Origin: an uncultured Eubacteriales bacterium
GTDB lineage: Bacteria; Bacillota; Clostridia; Tissierellales; Peptoniphilaceae
NCBI GenBank assembly: GCA_900539725.1
Contig: UQDI01000010.1
Coordinates: 1-61,435, forward strand
Length of the DNA stretch: 61,435 nt
Direction: 5' to 3'
Shown: positions 25,023-34,378 of the stretch, one piece after another
How the letters are laid out: each line of letters starts with the position of its first letter
Numbering within the stretch: position 1 is the first letter of the stretch
Notes under the pieces: model-generated
Told to the model about the DNA's origin: nothing
The model's input: only the letters and a program-made list of their open reading frames with translations
The model's database searches: none
Program-made: the position numbers and the translations under genes

Positions 25023-26781
25023 AGACATCTACAAAATTAAAAAAAGTATATTGCCAATAGTTTTTCTAAATGCTTTATTATGTGCAGCTGAGCCTTTTAT
25101 TTTTGTCTACATCTCTGGCTACTTACTAAAATTTATAATCGAAGCTAGAGAAATTAGCTTTATAATAAAATTTTCTGTGGCAGCAGCGGCAATATCCTTT
25201 GCGCTTCACTATATTAAAAACATCACTGAAAACTATAAGTTAGAGTACGGCGACTATTTAAATACTAATGAAAAAAATATTCTTATTAAAAAATTGTTTT
25301 CGCTAGATTTTAAGGACCTTGAAGCTAAAGATACAAAGGATAAAATTTTAAGACACAAAGAGGAAAGTGACGGCATGAGCACCATTTACATGGAAGCGAT
25401 GTATCAATTTTATAATTTTACTGTTAATATAATCAGCATTATTATAGCAATAGTATCATTAATTAGCTTTTATCCAGCACTTTCAAAATCTGTCGATATT
25501 AAAGTTTTTGGCTCAAAATATTTTCCTTTACTAATAATATTTTTAATGCTAGTAATTATTTATGCACTAATCAATTTTAGGAAGAGGGCAGAAGAAAAGA
25601 ACGAAATCGATAGAGAGGACTATGCGAAAAAATATAAGATTTACGATTATTACATGAGGTTACTCTCTGATTACGAGTCATTAAAGCAGATTAAAATTTA
25701 TGATGAGAAGGCTTTTATACTTGACGATATAAACGAGAATTTTGTAAAGAGTGGTCTTGGATTAAGAAAGAAAATTGCAAGAAGAACAGGTTTTAGCGAA
25801 GGCATGGATGATCTTTTGCTATCGACGCTTGGAATCTTGTTCTTAATTATGCTTGCCATTAAGGCAAAAGGCGGTCTCTTTGGCGTAGACAAGATTATAA
25901 TATACTATGGTGCTTTTAAAGCACTTTGTGAAGCAGCAAAGGAGCTTATCAAAACTATTGGCGAAGAAAAAGCACTTGAGCCTAAAATAGCGATTTTGTA
26001 TGATATACTTAATTTGAAATCTGATAAAAAATCTGAAGTAAAGGAAAAAGATTTTACAGAGACTTTGATTAGTGTAAAGGATTTAAGCTTTTCCTATCCA
26101 GATTCAAAAATTACTCAGCTAAAAAATCTTAATCTTGAAATAAGGCGAGGCGAAAAAATTGCAATAGTTGGAGAAAATGGTTCAGGTAAAACGACTTTTG
26201 TAAATTTACTAACAGGTTTATACAAAGCAAATGAAGGCAGCCTTCTTATTGATGGCGATGTACCTTCACTTGATTTTACTGCGAAAAATATTGGAGTAGT
26301 GAGTCAAGACTTTTATCTATTTTCATTTAAGCTTGGAGAAAATATTGCCACAAGTGAAAATTATAATGCTGATGAGTGCGAAAGAGTTTTAAAGCTCTCT
26401 AATTTTGAAAAAGCTTATGACTTAGAACAATATATATACACAGATATTGACGAAGACGGCGTGGATATCTCTGGTGGTGAAAGCCAAAAAATTGCACTAG
26501 CAAGAGCTCTTTACAATGATAAGGATATATTGATATTTGACGAGCCGACATCAAAACTTGATCCAAAGTCTGAGATGAAAATTTTCGAGAGCTTCAATGA
26601 GGCAGCTAAGGGCAAGACGGTCATATTCATTTCTCACAGGATGAGTGCTTGTAAATTTGCAAACAGAGTTATTTTATTCCACGACGGCAAGATTATAGAC
26701 AGCGCACCGCATGAAGAATTATTGAAACGGAACGAAAAGTACAAAGAGATGTGGCGTGCACAAGCAAAATATTTTAATTAA
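25003..26781 (+). CDS. ABC exporter half-transporter A2
   Basis: 592 residues, fused membrane and ATPase domains. The start is placed at ATG 25003 because AGGAG (24991-24995) has ideal spacing; the longer open frame to 24946 lies inside the previous gene. Walker A is VGENGSGKTT, the signature ISGGESQK, Walker B ILIFDEPTSKLD and H-loop ISHRMS. The partner of the previous gene. A clear terminator follows at 26789. Confidence 0.88.
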   Translation: MKKQVYKDIYKIKKSILPIVFLNALLCAAEPFIFVYISGYLLKFIIEAREISFIIKFSVAAAAISFALHYIKNITENYKLEYGDYLNTNEKNILIKKLFSLDFKDLEAKDTKDKILRHKEESDGMSTIYMEAMYQFYNFTVNIISIIIAIVSLISFYPALSKSVDIKVFGSKYFPLLIIFLMLVIIYALINFRKRAEEKNEIDREDYAKKYKIYDYYMRLLSDYESLKQIKIYDEKAFILDDINENFVKSGLGLRKKIARRTGFSEGMDDLLLSTLGILFLIMLAIKAKGGLFGVDKIIIYYGAFKALCEAAKELIKTIGEEKALEPKIAILYDILNLKSDKKSEVKEKDFTETLISVKDLSFSYPDSKITQLKNLNLEIRRGEKIAIVGENGSGKTTFVNLLTGLYKANEGSLLIDGDVPSLDFTAKNIGVVSQDFYLFSFKLGENIATSENYNADECERVLKLSNFEKAYDLEQYIYTDIDEDGVDISGGESQKIALARALYNDKDILIFDEPTSKLDPKSEMKIFESFNEAAKGKTVIFISHRMSACKFANRVILFHDGKIIDSAPHEELLKRNEKYKEMWRAQAKYFN

Positions 26782-26788
26782 TTTATAT

Positions 26789-26818
26789 AAGTGATTAAGC
26801 AAGTCTTAGTCACTTTTT
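26789..26818 (+). terminator. Terminator between ABC pair 1 and the cysteine desulfurase
   Basis: AAGTGATTAAG (26789-26799) pairs with CTTAGTCACTT (26805-26815), with further T following. It separates the first ABC pair from the downstream genes. Confidence 0.85.
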
Positions 26819-26865
26819 CATTGCTATTTTCACGGCTTTATAATATAATAGAAGTGGTGAGGTTT

Positions 26866-27999
26866 ATGATTTATTTAGATAATTGTGCAACAACAAAAGT
26901 ATATAAAGAGGCGATGGATGCGGCGCTTCATGCCTTTGAAGAAACTTATGCGAATCCATCGAGCATACATAAGGCAGGCTTTTTACTAAGAAATGACTTT
27001 GAAGAGGCGAGGAGAGTCATCAAGAATTTCTTAAAGATAAAGTCTGGCGAAATCATTTTTACGTCTTGCGCGAGTGAGGCGAACAACATTATAGTAAATT
27101 CAATTAAGGATATAAAGAAGAAGAAAATTTTGACAACGGCGGTCGAGCATCAAGCGATGAACAAGCCTATTGACAATCTAGTGGCCCATGGCTTTGAAGT
27201 GATCAAAATTCATCCTAAGGATGGACAAATCACTTTAGAAGATGTACTTGACAATCTTGATGATGGTTTTGGCTTCGTTTCACTTATGCATGTCAACAAC
27301 GAAGTTGGCAGCATCATAGACGTAGAAAGCATTTCTCGTGAAGTAAAGAGACTTTATCCGGATATAATATTTGCGACTGACGCGGTTCAAGCCTTTGGCA
27401 AGCTTCGTATTGATCTAAGCGAAGGCAATATCGATTTTCTTTCGATGTCGGGCCACAAGGTTCACGCGCCTAAGGGCATTGGCTGCCTTTACGCACGCGA
27501 TATGAACTTAGTTAAGCCGCTTATCTATGGCGGCGAACAAGAATTTTCTCTAAGAGCAGGTACTGAAAATGTTCCGGGTGTTTTAGCTCTTGCTGAAGCT
27601 GTTAAAATTTTGGATAAAAATCTTGAAAATAATTATAAATATGTAAATGATTTAAAAAATAAAATGATAGAGAGCCTAAAGGAGCTTGACGGCGTTCACC
27701 TTCATTCAGAGGGCGAGGGCTATTCGCCATATGTTTTGTCGGTAGCTTTTGATAATATCAAGGCCGAGGTCTTGGTACACATCTTAGAGCAAGACGAGGT
27801 CTATATATCAACGTCTTCTGCTTGTTCATCGAAGCAAAAAAAGCACATGCGCGTACTTGAGGGTTATGGCTACAGCGAAAAAGAAGCTGAAGATACGGTA
27901 AGAATTTCATTTTCTGAGATGAATACAGAAGAAGAGGTCTTAAAGGCGGCGGAACTCATTAAAAAAGCGGTTAAATTTATTAGGAGTGTTAAAAAATGA
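26866..27999 (+). CDS. Cysteine desulfurase (ThiI partner, NifZ-type)
   Basis: A 377-residue PLP enzyme that takes sulfur from cysteine. It begins MIYLDNCATTKVYKEAMDA. The cofactor lysine lies in SMSGHKVHAPKG, and the persulfide cysteine is in the loop STSSACSSK. The start at ATG 26866 follows GGTGAGG; the longer open frame has no site and runs through the terminator. It overlaps thiI by four bases, the same pairing as Bacillus nifZ-thiI, where the desulfurase supplies ThiI with sulfur for 4-thiouridine in tRNA. I leave the symbol blank because NifS, IscS and NifZ cannot be separated by sequence here. Confidence 0.9.
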   Translation: MIYLDNCATTKVYKEAMDAALHAFEETYANPSSIHKAGFLLRNDFEEARRVIKNFLKIKSGEIIFTSCASEANNIIVNSIKDIKKKKILTTAVEHQAMNKPIDNLVAHGFEVIKIHPKDGQITLEDVLDNLDDGFGFVSLMHVNNEVGSIIDVESISREVKRLYPDIIFATDAVQAFGKLRIDLSEGNIDFLSMSGHKVHAPKGIGCLYARDMNLVKPLIYGGEQEFSLRAGTENVPGVLALAEAVKILDKNLENNYKYVNDLKNKMIESLKELDGVHLHSEGEGYSPYVLSVAFDNIKAEVLVHILEQDEVYISTSSACSSKQKKHMRVLEGYGYSEKEAEDTVRISFSEMNTEEEVLKAAELIKKAVKFIRSVKK

Positions 28000-29153
28000 T
28001 GACGGATAAAGTATATTTGATAATCAGTGAGGGTGAGATGCACCTAAAGGGCGGCAACAGAAGGTACTTCGAGCAAAAACTTATTTCAAACATCGATAAG
28101 AACATGAAGGACATCGGCTACGACAGCCTTTATAACGATATCGGCAAGATTATTATAGAAGTGGACGATGCAAAATCTGAAAAAGCGATTGAAGCCTTAA
28201 AAAAGGTCTTCGGCATAGTTTGGATCAGAAAGGCTTATAGATGTGAAAAAGATATTGAAGTGATCAGGCGCCTCGCTATTGACTTAGTTAAGGAAAAGAA
28301 TTTAAAAGGCACTTTTAAGGCGGCATCGACAAGAGCGGATAAGAAGTTCCCACTTAACTCGATGGAGCTAGCAAGGGAAGTAGGCGCTGCCATACTTACA
28401 AATACAGAAGGACTAAAAGTTGACGTGCATAATCCTGAGCACGAGGTTTACGTTGACATAAGGAAGTTTGCCTACGTTTCAGTAGAGAAGTACAAGGCAC
28501 TAGGCGGTATGCCAAAGGCGACTAATGGTAAGGCGCTTTGTCTACTATCCGGCGGTATAGACAGTCCAGTCGCTCTATATATGATGGCAAAGCGCGGCGT
28601 TAAGGTCGACGCGATACATTTTCACTCATATCCATTTACCTCGCTGCAAGCACTTGAGAAGGTTAAAGGCCTTAGAGACATAGTCGCTGCCTACACTGGC
28701 GATATAAAAATATATTCATATAATATGCTTGACGCATACACAGCCATCAATCAAAATATGAATGTTTCGTACACAACGGTTGTTTCAAGAAGGATAATGA
28801 TGCGCGTTGCGAAAAAGCTAGCTCATGACAAGGGCTACGACGCCATCATCACAGGGGAGAATATCGGCCAAGTCGCTTCACAGACAATGTACGGAATTAA
28901 AGCGATAGAGGATGCGACAGACATGGTCATCTTTAGACCGCTCATAGCTTTCGATAAACTTGACATCATTGACATAGCGAAAAAGATAGGCACTTACGAA
29001 AAATCGATAGAGCCATTCGATGACTGCTGCTCAGTATTTTCGCCTGACCATCCACAAACGAGACCACTAATCGCTGATGTTAAATGTGAAGAAGAAAAGG
29101 TAGATATAGACGCAATTGTAGAAGATATTTATAAAAAAGGAGAATTACTATGA
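27996..29153 (+). CDS. thiI: tRNA 4-thiouridine synthetase
   Basis: 385 residues. N-terminal ferredoxin-like and THUMP domains (about 1-165) are followed by a PP-loop ATPase with LLSGGIDSPVA near residue 183. It ends without a rhodanese domain, as in Bacillus ThiI, which fits the dedicated desulfurase just upstream. C-terminal PFDDCCSVFSP contains conserved cysteines. It adenylates U8 of tRNA and inserts sulfur. It overlaps the upstream and downstream genes by four bases each. Confidence 0.95.
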   Translation: MMTDKVYLIISEGEMHLKGGNRRYFEQKLISNIDKNMKDIGYDSLYNDIGKIIIEVDDAKSEKAIEALKKVFGIVWIRKAYRCEKDIEVIRRLAIDLVKEKNLKGTFKAASTRADKKFPLNSMELAREVGAAILTNTEGLKVDVHNPEHEVYVDIRKFAYVSVEKYKALGGMPKATNGKALCLLSGGIDSPVALYMMAKRGVKVDAIHFHSYPFTSLQALEKVKGLRDIVAAYTGDIKIYSYNMLDAYTAINQNMNVSYTTVVSRRIMMRVAKKLAHDKGYDAIITGENIGQVASQTMYGIKAIEDATDMVIFRPLIAFDKLDIIDIAKKIGTYEKSIEPFDDCCSVFSPDHPQTRPLIADVKCEEEKVDIDAIVEDIYKKGELL

Positions 29154-30763
29154 AGATAAGTTTTTTAGGCGCGGCACAAGAAGTAACCGGCTCCAACTAT
29201 TTGCTTGAAGCCTGTGGTAAGAAGATAGTCATAGACTGCGGCATGTTTCAAGGCAGTAATGACCTTGAAGAGCTGAACAAAAGGCCCTTTGACTATAATG
29301 TAAGGGACATTGACAAAGTCTTGATTACTCACGCACACATCGACCACATAGGAAGGCTACCGAAGATGGTCAAGGACGGCTACGACGGCGAAGTCATCAT
29401 GACTAAGGCGACTATGGACCTAGCTCCAGTCATGCTCTACGACTCAGCCAAGATTGGTATGCAAGACGCTGAGACTGAGACTAAGAAGAATCTTCGTCAA
29501 GGCCTTGACCCAGTTGAGCCTCTTTACACAGACGTTGACGTTGATGATACTCTTAAGCTATTAAGGGGCTACGCTTATGGTGAAGAAGTAGAACTCTTTG
29601 ATGGGATTAAAATCATCTTTAGAGATGCAGGCCATATACTTGGCTCAGCCATCTTAGAAGTTTACATAAATGAAGATGGTAAAGAGACTAAACTTGTATT
29701 TTCTGGCGACCTTGGTATGCCGGACAGGCCTCTACTTAAGGATCCGACTTTCATCAAGGATGCGGACTATGTCATTATGGAATCAACTTATGGTAATCGC
29801 AATCACGAGAAAATTACGGACAGCACTCAAAAGCTTATTGATATCATAGACAAGACTGTTGCCAGAGGCGGAACCGTTCTAATACCAAGCTTTGCAGTTG
29901 GTAGAAGCCAAGAGCTTATATATTTATTAAACAAAGAGTTCGAGAAGAGAAAAAATAATAATATCAGAGTTTTTCTTGATTCGCCAATGGCGGTCGACGC
30001 GACAGAAGTATTTATGCGTAACTACGATGTTTTGGATGAAGAAACACAAAAGCTATTAAAGTCGGGCGACGACCCTCTTATGTTTAAGCACCTAAAGTAC
30101 ATTCGCGAGACAGAGGACTCGAAGGCGCTTAATGTGGACGAGGCGCCAAAGGTCATCATCGCATCATCAGGCATGATGACAGCAGGCAGAATAAGGCATC
30201 ACTTAAAGAACTGTCTGTGGGACAAGAGAAATTCACTTATCATAGTTGGCTACCAAGCAGAAGGCTCTTTAGGCCGCATCATTCTTAGCGGCGTAAGAAG
30301 AGTTAAGCTCTTTGGTCAAATGGTGGACGTAGGTCTAGAAGTTTATGACTTACAAGGCTTTTCTGCACATGCCGATCAAAATATGTTATTAAAATGGCTA
30401 GATGCCTTTGATAATAAGCCTAAAAAAGTTTTCTTGGTTCATGGCGAGAGCGATGCACAAGAAATATTAAAGCAAAAGATAGCTAGAGACCAAGGACTTG
30501 AGGTATACGCACCAAAGCTTGGCGAAACAATTGACCTAGCTACTGGTGAAAGTGCAAGGATAGATGTTCATAAGAACAAGCTTGCTGGTGAAGAAGAGCT
30601 TAAGAAGAGCTTTGACAATCTATTAGCCGCTTTCTCAAACATAGTTATGAGCTCAAATAAATTATATACGAAGGAACACTTAAAGAAGAGTAAGAAGCTT
30701 AAGGACGCACTTGACGAGGCAGAGCTTGCCTTAGTTAATATCAATAAGGAGCTTAACTCGTAG
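29150..30763 (+). CDS. MBL-fold beta-CASP metallo-hydrolase with RMMBL domain
   Basis: 537 residues. The metallo-beta-lactamase motif is THAHIDHIGR (about residues 61-70). Further metal-binding histidines are in DAGHILGSA and FSAHADQ. The central beta-CASP region carries PSFAVGRSQE, and the RMMBL region VFLVHGE. This is the CPSF/Ysh1-like branch, probably an RNA-processing nuclease, and not RNase J by its length and order. A short alpha-helical tail follows. Co-transcribed with thiI by overlap. Confidence 0.88.
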   Translation: MKISFLGAAQEVTGSNYLLEACGKKIVIDCGMFQGSNDLEELNKRPFDYNVRDIDKVLITHAHIDHIGRLPKMVKDGYDGEVIMTKATMDLAPVMLYDSAKIGMQDAETETKKNLRQGLDPVEPLYTDVDVDDTLKLLRGYAYGEEVELFDGIKIIFRDAGHILGSAILEVYINEDGKETKLVFSGDLGMPDRPLLKDPTFIKDADYVIMESTYGNRNHEKITDSTQKLIDIIDKTVARGGTVLIPSFAVGRSQELIYLLNKEFEKRKNNNIRVFLDSPMAVDATEVFMRNYDVLDEETQKLLKSGDDPLMFKHLKYIRETEDSKALNVDEAPKVIIASSGMMTAGRIRHHLKNCLWDKRNSLIIVGYQAEGSLGRIILSGVRRVKLFGQMVDVGLEVYDLQGFSAHADQNMLLKWLDAFDNKPKKVFLVHGESDAQEILKQKIARDQGLEVYAPKLGETIDLATGESARIDVHKNKLAGEEELKKSFDNLLAAFSNIVMSSNKLYTKEHLKKSKKLKDALDEAELALVNINKELNS

Positions 30764-30773
30764 GAGGAGAAAA

Positions 30774-32555
30774 ATGAAGTACACAAAAACACTGAAGCGC
30801 CTGCTTGGAGACGCGATTAGAACAGACAGGAAGATGATTCTTTACATCTTATTTGCCTGCATCTTAGGGGCCTTTGCTCCACTAGTATTATCACTAATGC
30901 CTAAGCTAATAGTTGGAGTCGTAGAAAATCCTGGTACAGACGCGATTAGAAGGATTTTACTAATCTCACTTGGCTTTTTTGCCTTGGAGTTCTTAGTTGA
31001 GGGCGTAAGCCTTTACTGCTCAAATCAAGTAATAACAGTTGCAAATAAAACAAGGTTCGAGCTAATGCACGAGCAAAACAAAAAGATGGTAGCTGCCGAC
31101 TTTAAATACATAAGTGATAGATCCATCTTTAAGATGTATGGCATGGCTTTTGAAGCAACAAACAGTGACTGGGGCGGAGTTGCTGGCATGCTTAGAGAGT
31201 TTGCAAGAACCGCACCTATAATTCTTTCACTTATAATTATAGGAGGAGTTATTACGGCTCTATCACCATTAACAGGAGCACTACTACTTTTATATGCAAT
31301 TACTTATGCCTACGCACAAAGACAAGCAAACAAAGAAGTAAGTGATAATGATGCCGAGATAAATAAAATAAGTGATGAGATTAGATACTATACTAAAACT
31401 GCTGGTGATTTTAAAGCTGGTAAAGAGATTAGACTTTTTAACTTGAAAGACATGATACTTAATGCTTATAAGCGCCTTATTGATAAAAGAAAAAGCTATA
31501 ACTTAAGAGCCGTTAACAAAACTTTTAGAAAGAGCCTTTTATCAGTTCTAATCTTAATTATTGCTCAGGGCATTTTTGCTTATATACTTATACTTAGCTT
31601 TAAGAATGGCTCAGTTGATACAGGTAGCTTTTTAATGTATCTAACACTTATGCTGCAATTCGTCTTATTGGCAGACAGAGCTATAGAAGACTACGAGTTT
31701 TTTGTAGTTAATCAAACTATTTACGTAGAAAATATGTATGATTTACTTGAAACAGATAAGCTAAGCTCAGACCATGGTACTAGAGATAGACTTAGTGGTG
31801 CTGTTGATATTGAGTTTAGAAATGTTAGCTTTGCTTATCCAAATACAGATAAGAAAGTGCTTGATAACTTAAGCTTTAAGATAGCTAAAAACGAAACCAT
31901 TGCCCTAGTTGGTAACAATGGTGAGGGCAAGTCCACTATAATCAATTTACTTGTAAGATTATTTAGACCGGACGAAGGCGAGATACTTCTTAATGGCGTG
32001 AACATCAACGAGTTCAAGGAAGAAGAGCTATATAAGATGTTTGCCTGCATATTCCAACAGGTAAATATCTATCCATATACTCTTGGCAATAATATTTCTA
32101 TGCAAGAGACATATGATTTAGAAAGAGCCAAGAGAGCAATTGAGGACGTGGGACTTAAGGAGCGTATCGAAGAAGAGAAAAACGCTTACGAAAGAAATAT
32201 GTCTCATGAAGTTGCTAAGGATGCTCTTGAACTATCTGGTGGACAAGAACAAAAACTTGCCATCTCGAGAGCTGTGTACAAGGACTCACCTATACTTATA
32301 CTTGACGAGCCAACAGCAAACCTCGATGCACTTGCCGAGCACGAGATATATTCTAAGCTAAATGACTTAAGAGAGGACAGAACGTCGATATACATCTCAC
32401 ACAGACTTTCATCGACAAAGTTCTGTGATAGAATCATCTTATTAAAGGGCGGAAAGATCTTCGAAGAGGGCACTCATGATGATCTTATGAAGAAGAAGGG
32501 TGAATATTACGAAATGTTCACTATACAAGGTAAGTACTATACTAAGGAGGCCTAA
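30774..32555 (+). CDS. ABC exporter half-transporter B1
   Basis: 593 residues, six helices plus an ATPase domain. Walker A is VGNNGEGKST, the signature LSGGQEQK, Walker B ILILDEPTANLD and H-loop ISHRLS. The ribosome-binding site is AGGAGGAG. Its stop is two bases before the next gene. Resembles the A1/A2 pair in size and order. Substrate unknown. Confidence 0.88.
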   Translation: MKYTKTLKRLLGDAIRTDRKMILYILFACILGAFAPLVLSLMPKLIVGVVENPGTDAIRRILLISLGFFALEFLVEGVSLYCSNQVITVANKTRFELMHEQNKKMVAADFKYISDRSIFKMYGMAFEATNSDWGGVAGMLREFARTAPIILSLIIIGGVITALSPLTGALLLLYAITYAYAQRQANKEVSDNDAEINKISDEIRYYTKTAGDFKAGKEIRLFNLKDMILNAYKRLIDKRKSYNLRAVNKTFRKSLLSVLILIIAQGIFAYILILSFKNGSVDTGSFLMYLTLMLQFVLLADRAIEDYEFFVVNQTIYVENMYDLLETDKLSSDHGTRDRLSGAVDIEFRNVSFAYPNTDKKVLDNLSFKIAKNETIALVGNNGEGKSTIINLLVRLFRPDEGEILLNGVNINEFKEEELYKMFACIFQQVNIYPYTLGNNISMQETYDLERAKRAIEDVGLKERIEEEKNAYERNMSHEVAKDALELSGGQEQKLAISRAVYKDSPILILDEPTANLDALAEHEIYSKLNDLREDRTSIYISHRLSSTKFCDRIILLKGGKIFEEGTHDDLMKKKGEYYEMFTIQGKYYTKEA

Positions 32556-32557
32556 AT

Positions 32558-34378
32558 ATGAAGAACTTTAAAGAACACATGAAGATATATGGCTTCATGA
32601 TCAAATCAATTTGGGAATACTCCAAGAAAACAGTATTTTTAATCTTACTGGCCTCATTGTCATCAGCAGGACTATTGATGATAAATGTATTCTTGCCAAA
32701 ACTAGTTATTGACTCAATAATGAATGGCGCTGGCTTTGAGATAGTGACTTACGTAGTACTTTTGGTGCTTGCAAACGTTGTTTTAGCCAAAATACCTGGC
32801 TATGTCAACAACTACATCAACAACGTAGACCTTCCTGGCGTGCAACAAAGAATTCGTTACAATATATGCGAAAAGACTATGAAGCTTGATTATTCAATGC
32901 TTGAGAACAAAGACTACATGAATCTTAAGGACCAAGCGGACTTCATCATGAGCACTCAATCACCTCTAGCAAACTTCGTTCAAATAGCTGCGGAAGTATT
33001 TGTTTCATTCGTTGTAGTAATCTTCTTAGCAATCATCGCTTTTAGTTTCTCCTGGGTTTTAGGTCTTGTGCTTCTTTTAGTAGCATGCCTAAACTTTGTC
33101 ATAGGCGCTTGGGCGAACAAGAAGATGGGAGACTTCTTAGCTTCACTTGAAGATATAAACAGAAAATTTTCTGCTTACATGAATATAATTTATGACAATA
33201 GTAAGATGATGGATGTAAAGCTATTCTCAATGCATAATTTGGTCAATGGATCCATATATAAGCTGATGAAGGACATAAGCGCAGGTATAGCGAATATGTA
33301 TACCATAAACTCACTTTCATTTTTCTTTAGCGGTATCTTAGACGGTGTATCAAGAGCTTTAAGCTACATTTATATATCAGTAAGAGCCGTATCGAATGTT
33401 TTTGGACCGCAAATCTCACTTGGTTCCTTCGCTCTATACACATCGGCCTTTGTTAACTTTAACCAAAGAGTTAGAATCATCTCGCAAAACTATGTCAACA
33501 TGATTATGATGAGGAACATGACAGAGCCGTACTATAGATTTATGATGTTACCAGAAGAAAAAGCGAAAGAATATGAATATGAGATGCCTAAGTCCATTGA
33601 CACGATTGAGTTTAAAGACGTTTGGTTCAAGTACCCAAGCTCTGAAGACTACGTTTTAAAGAATTTATCATTCAATATTAATAAGGGCGAAAAGATTTCT
33701 ATAGTAGGTCTTAATGGTGCTGGTAAGACAACCATCATCAAGTTAATGACTAGGCTTTACGAGCCAACAAAGGGCGAGATACTTCTTAATGGTCTTGACA
33801 TATCAAAGATAAAGATGGACGAGTACCAAAAATTTATCTCGGTAGTCTTCCAAGACTATAACATCTACAATTTCCCTGTGGCAGAGACTGTTGCATCAAG
33901 GGCTGACTACGACAGAGAAAAAGTCACTAAAGTATTGAAAGATATTGATATATATGATAAAATTAATTCGTTAAGTAGCGGTATGGACACTAAGGTCTCC
34001 ATGGGCTACTCTGAAACGGGAGAAAAACTATCGCAAGGACAGTTCCAAAAGCTAGCAATTGCAAGAAGCTTGTACAAGGACAGCGAGCTAGTTATACTTG
34101 ACGAGCCAACATCGGCTCTTGACCCAAAGAGCGAGGCAGAGATTTATGAGAACTTCAACTACCTTGTTAAGGAGAAGACATCGATATACATCTCACACAG
34201 AATGAGTTCGTCGATATTCTGCGATAGAATTTTGTTAATAAATAACGGTACTGTAGAGGACTTCGACACGCATCACAATCTAATGCAAAAGACAGACAGC
34301 CTTTACTACAAGATGTTCAACGCGCAAAAAGAAAACTACGAGTACCAAGAGGAGGAAGAAAGCTATGAGAATGAGTAA
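32558..34378 (+). CDS. ABC exporter half-transporter B2
   Basis: 606 residues. Walker A is VGLNGAGKTT, Walker B LVILDEPTSALD, H-loop ISHRMS. The signature is degenerate, LSQGQFQK instead of LSGGQ, as often seen in one half of heterodimeric exporters with one weak ATP site. It overlaps proS by 14 bases. With B1 it forms the second ABC pair of this region. Confidence 0.88.
   Translation: MKNFKEHMKIYGFMIKSIWEYSKKTVFLILLASLSSAGLLMINVFLPKLVIDSIMNGAGFEIVTYVVLLVLANVVLAKIPGYVNNYINNVDLPGVQQRIRYNICEKTMKLDYSMLENKDYMNLKDQADFIMSTQSPLANFVQIAAEVFVSFVVVIFLAIIAFSFSWVLGLVLLLVACLNFVIGAWANKKMGDFLASLEDINRKFSAYMNIIYDNSKMMDVKLFSMHNLVNGSIYKLMKDISAGIANMYTINSLSFFFSGILDGVSRALSYIYISVRAVSNVFGPQISLGSFALYTSAFVNFNQRVRIISQNYVNMIMMRNMTEPYYRFMMLPEEKAKEYEYEMPKSIDTIEFKDVWFKYPSSEDYVLKNLSFNINKGEKISIVGLNGAGKTTIIKLMTRLYEPTKGEILLNGLDISKIKMDEYQKFISVVFQDYNIYNFPVAETVASRADYDREKVTKVLKDIDIYDKINSLSSGMDTKVSMGYSETGEKLSQGQFQKLAIARSLYKDSELVILDEPTSALDPKSEAEIYENFNYLVKEKTSIYISHRMSSSIFCDRILLINNGTVEDFDTHHNLMQKTDSLYYKMFNAQKENYEYQEEEESYENE

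Noticed and set aside
23235..34378. Bacteriocin or lantibiotic export cluster
   Set aside because: Four ABC half-transporters are present, but no precursor peptide, modification enzyme or C39 peptidase domain is visible.
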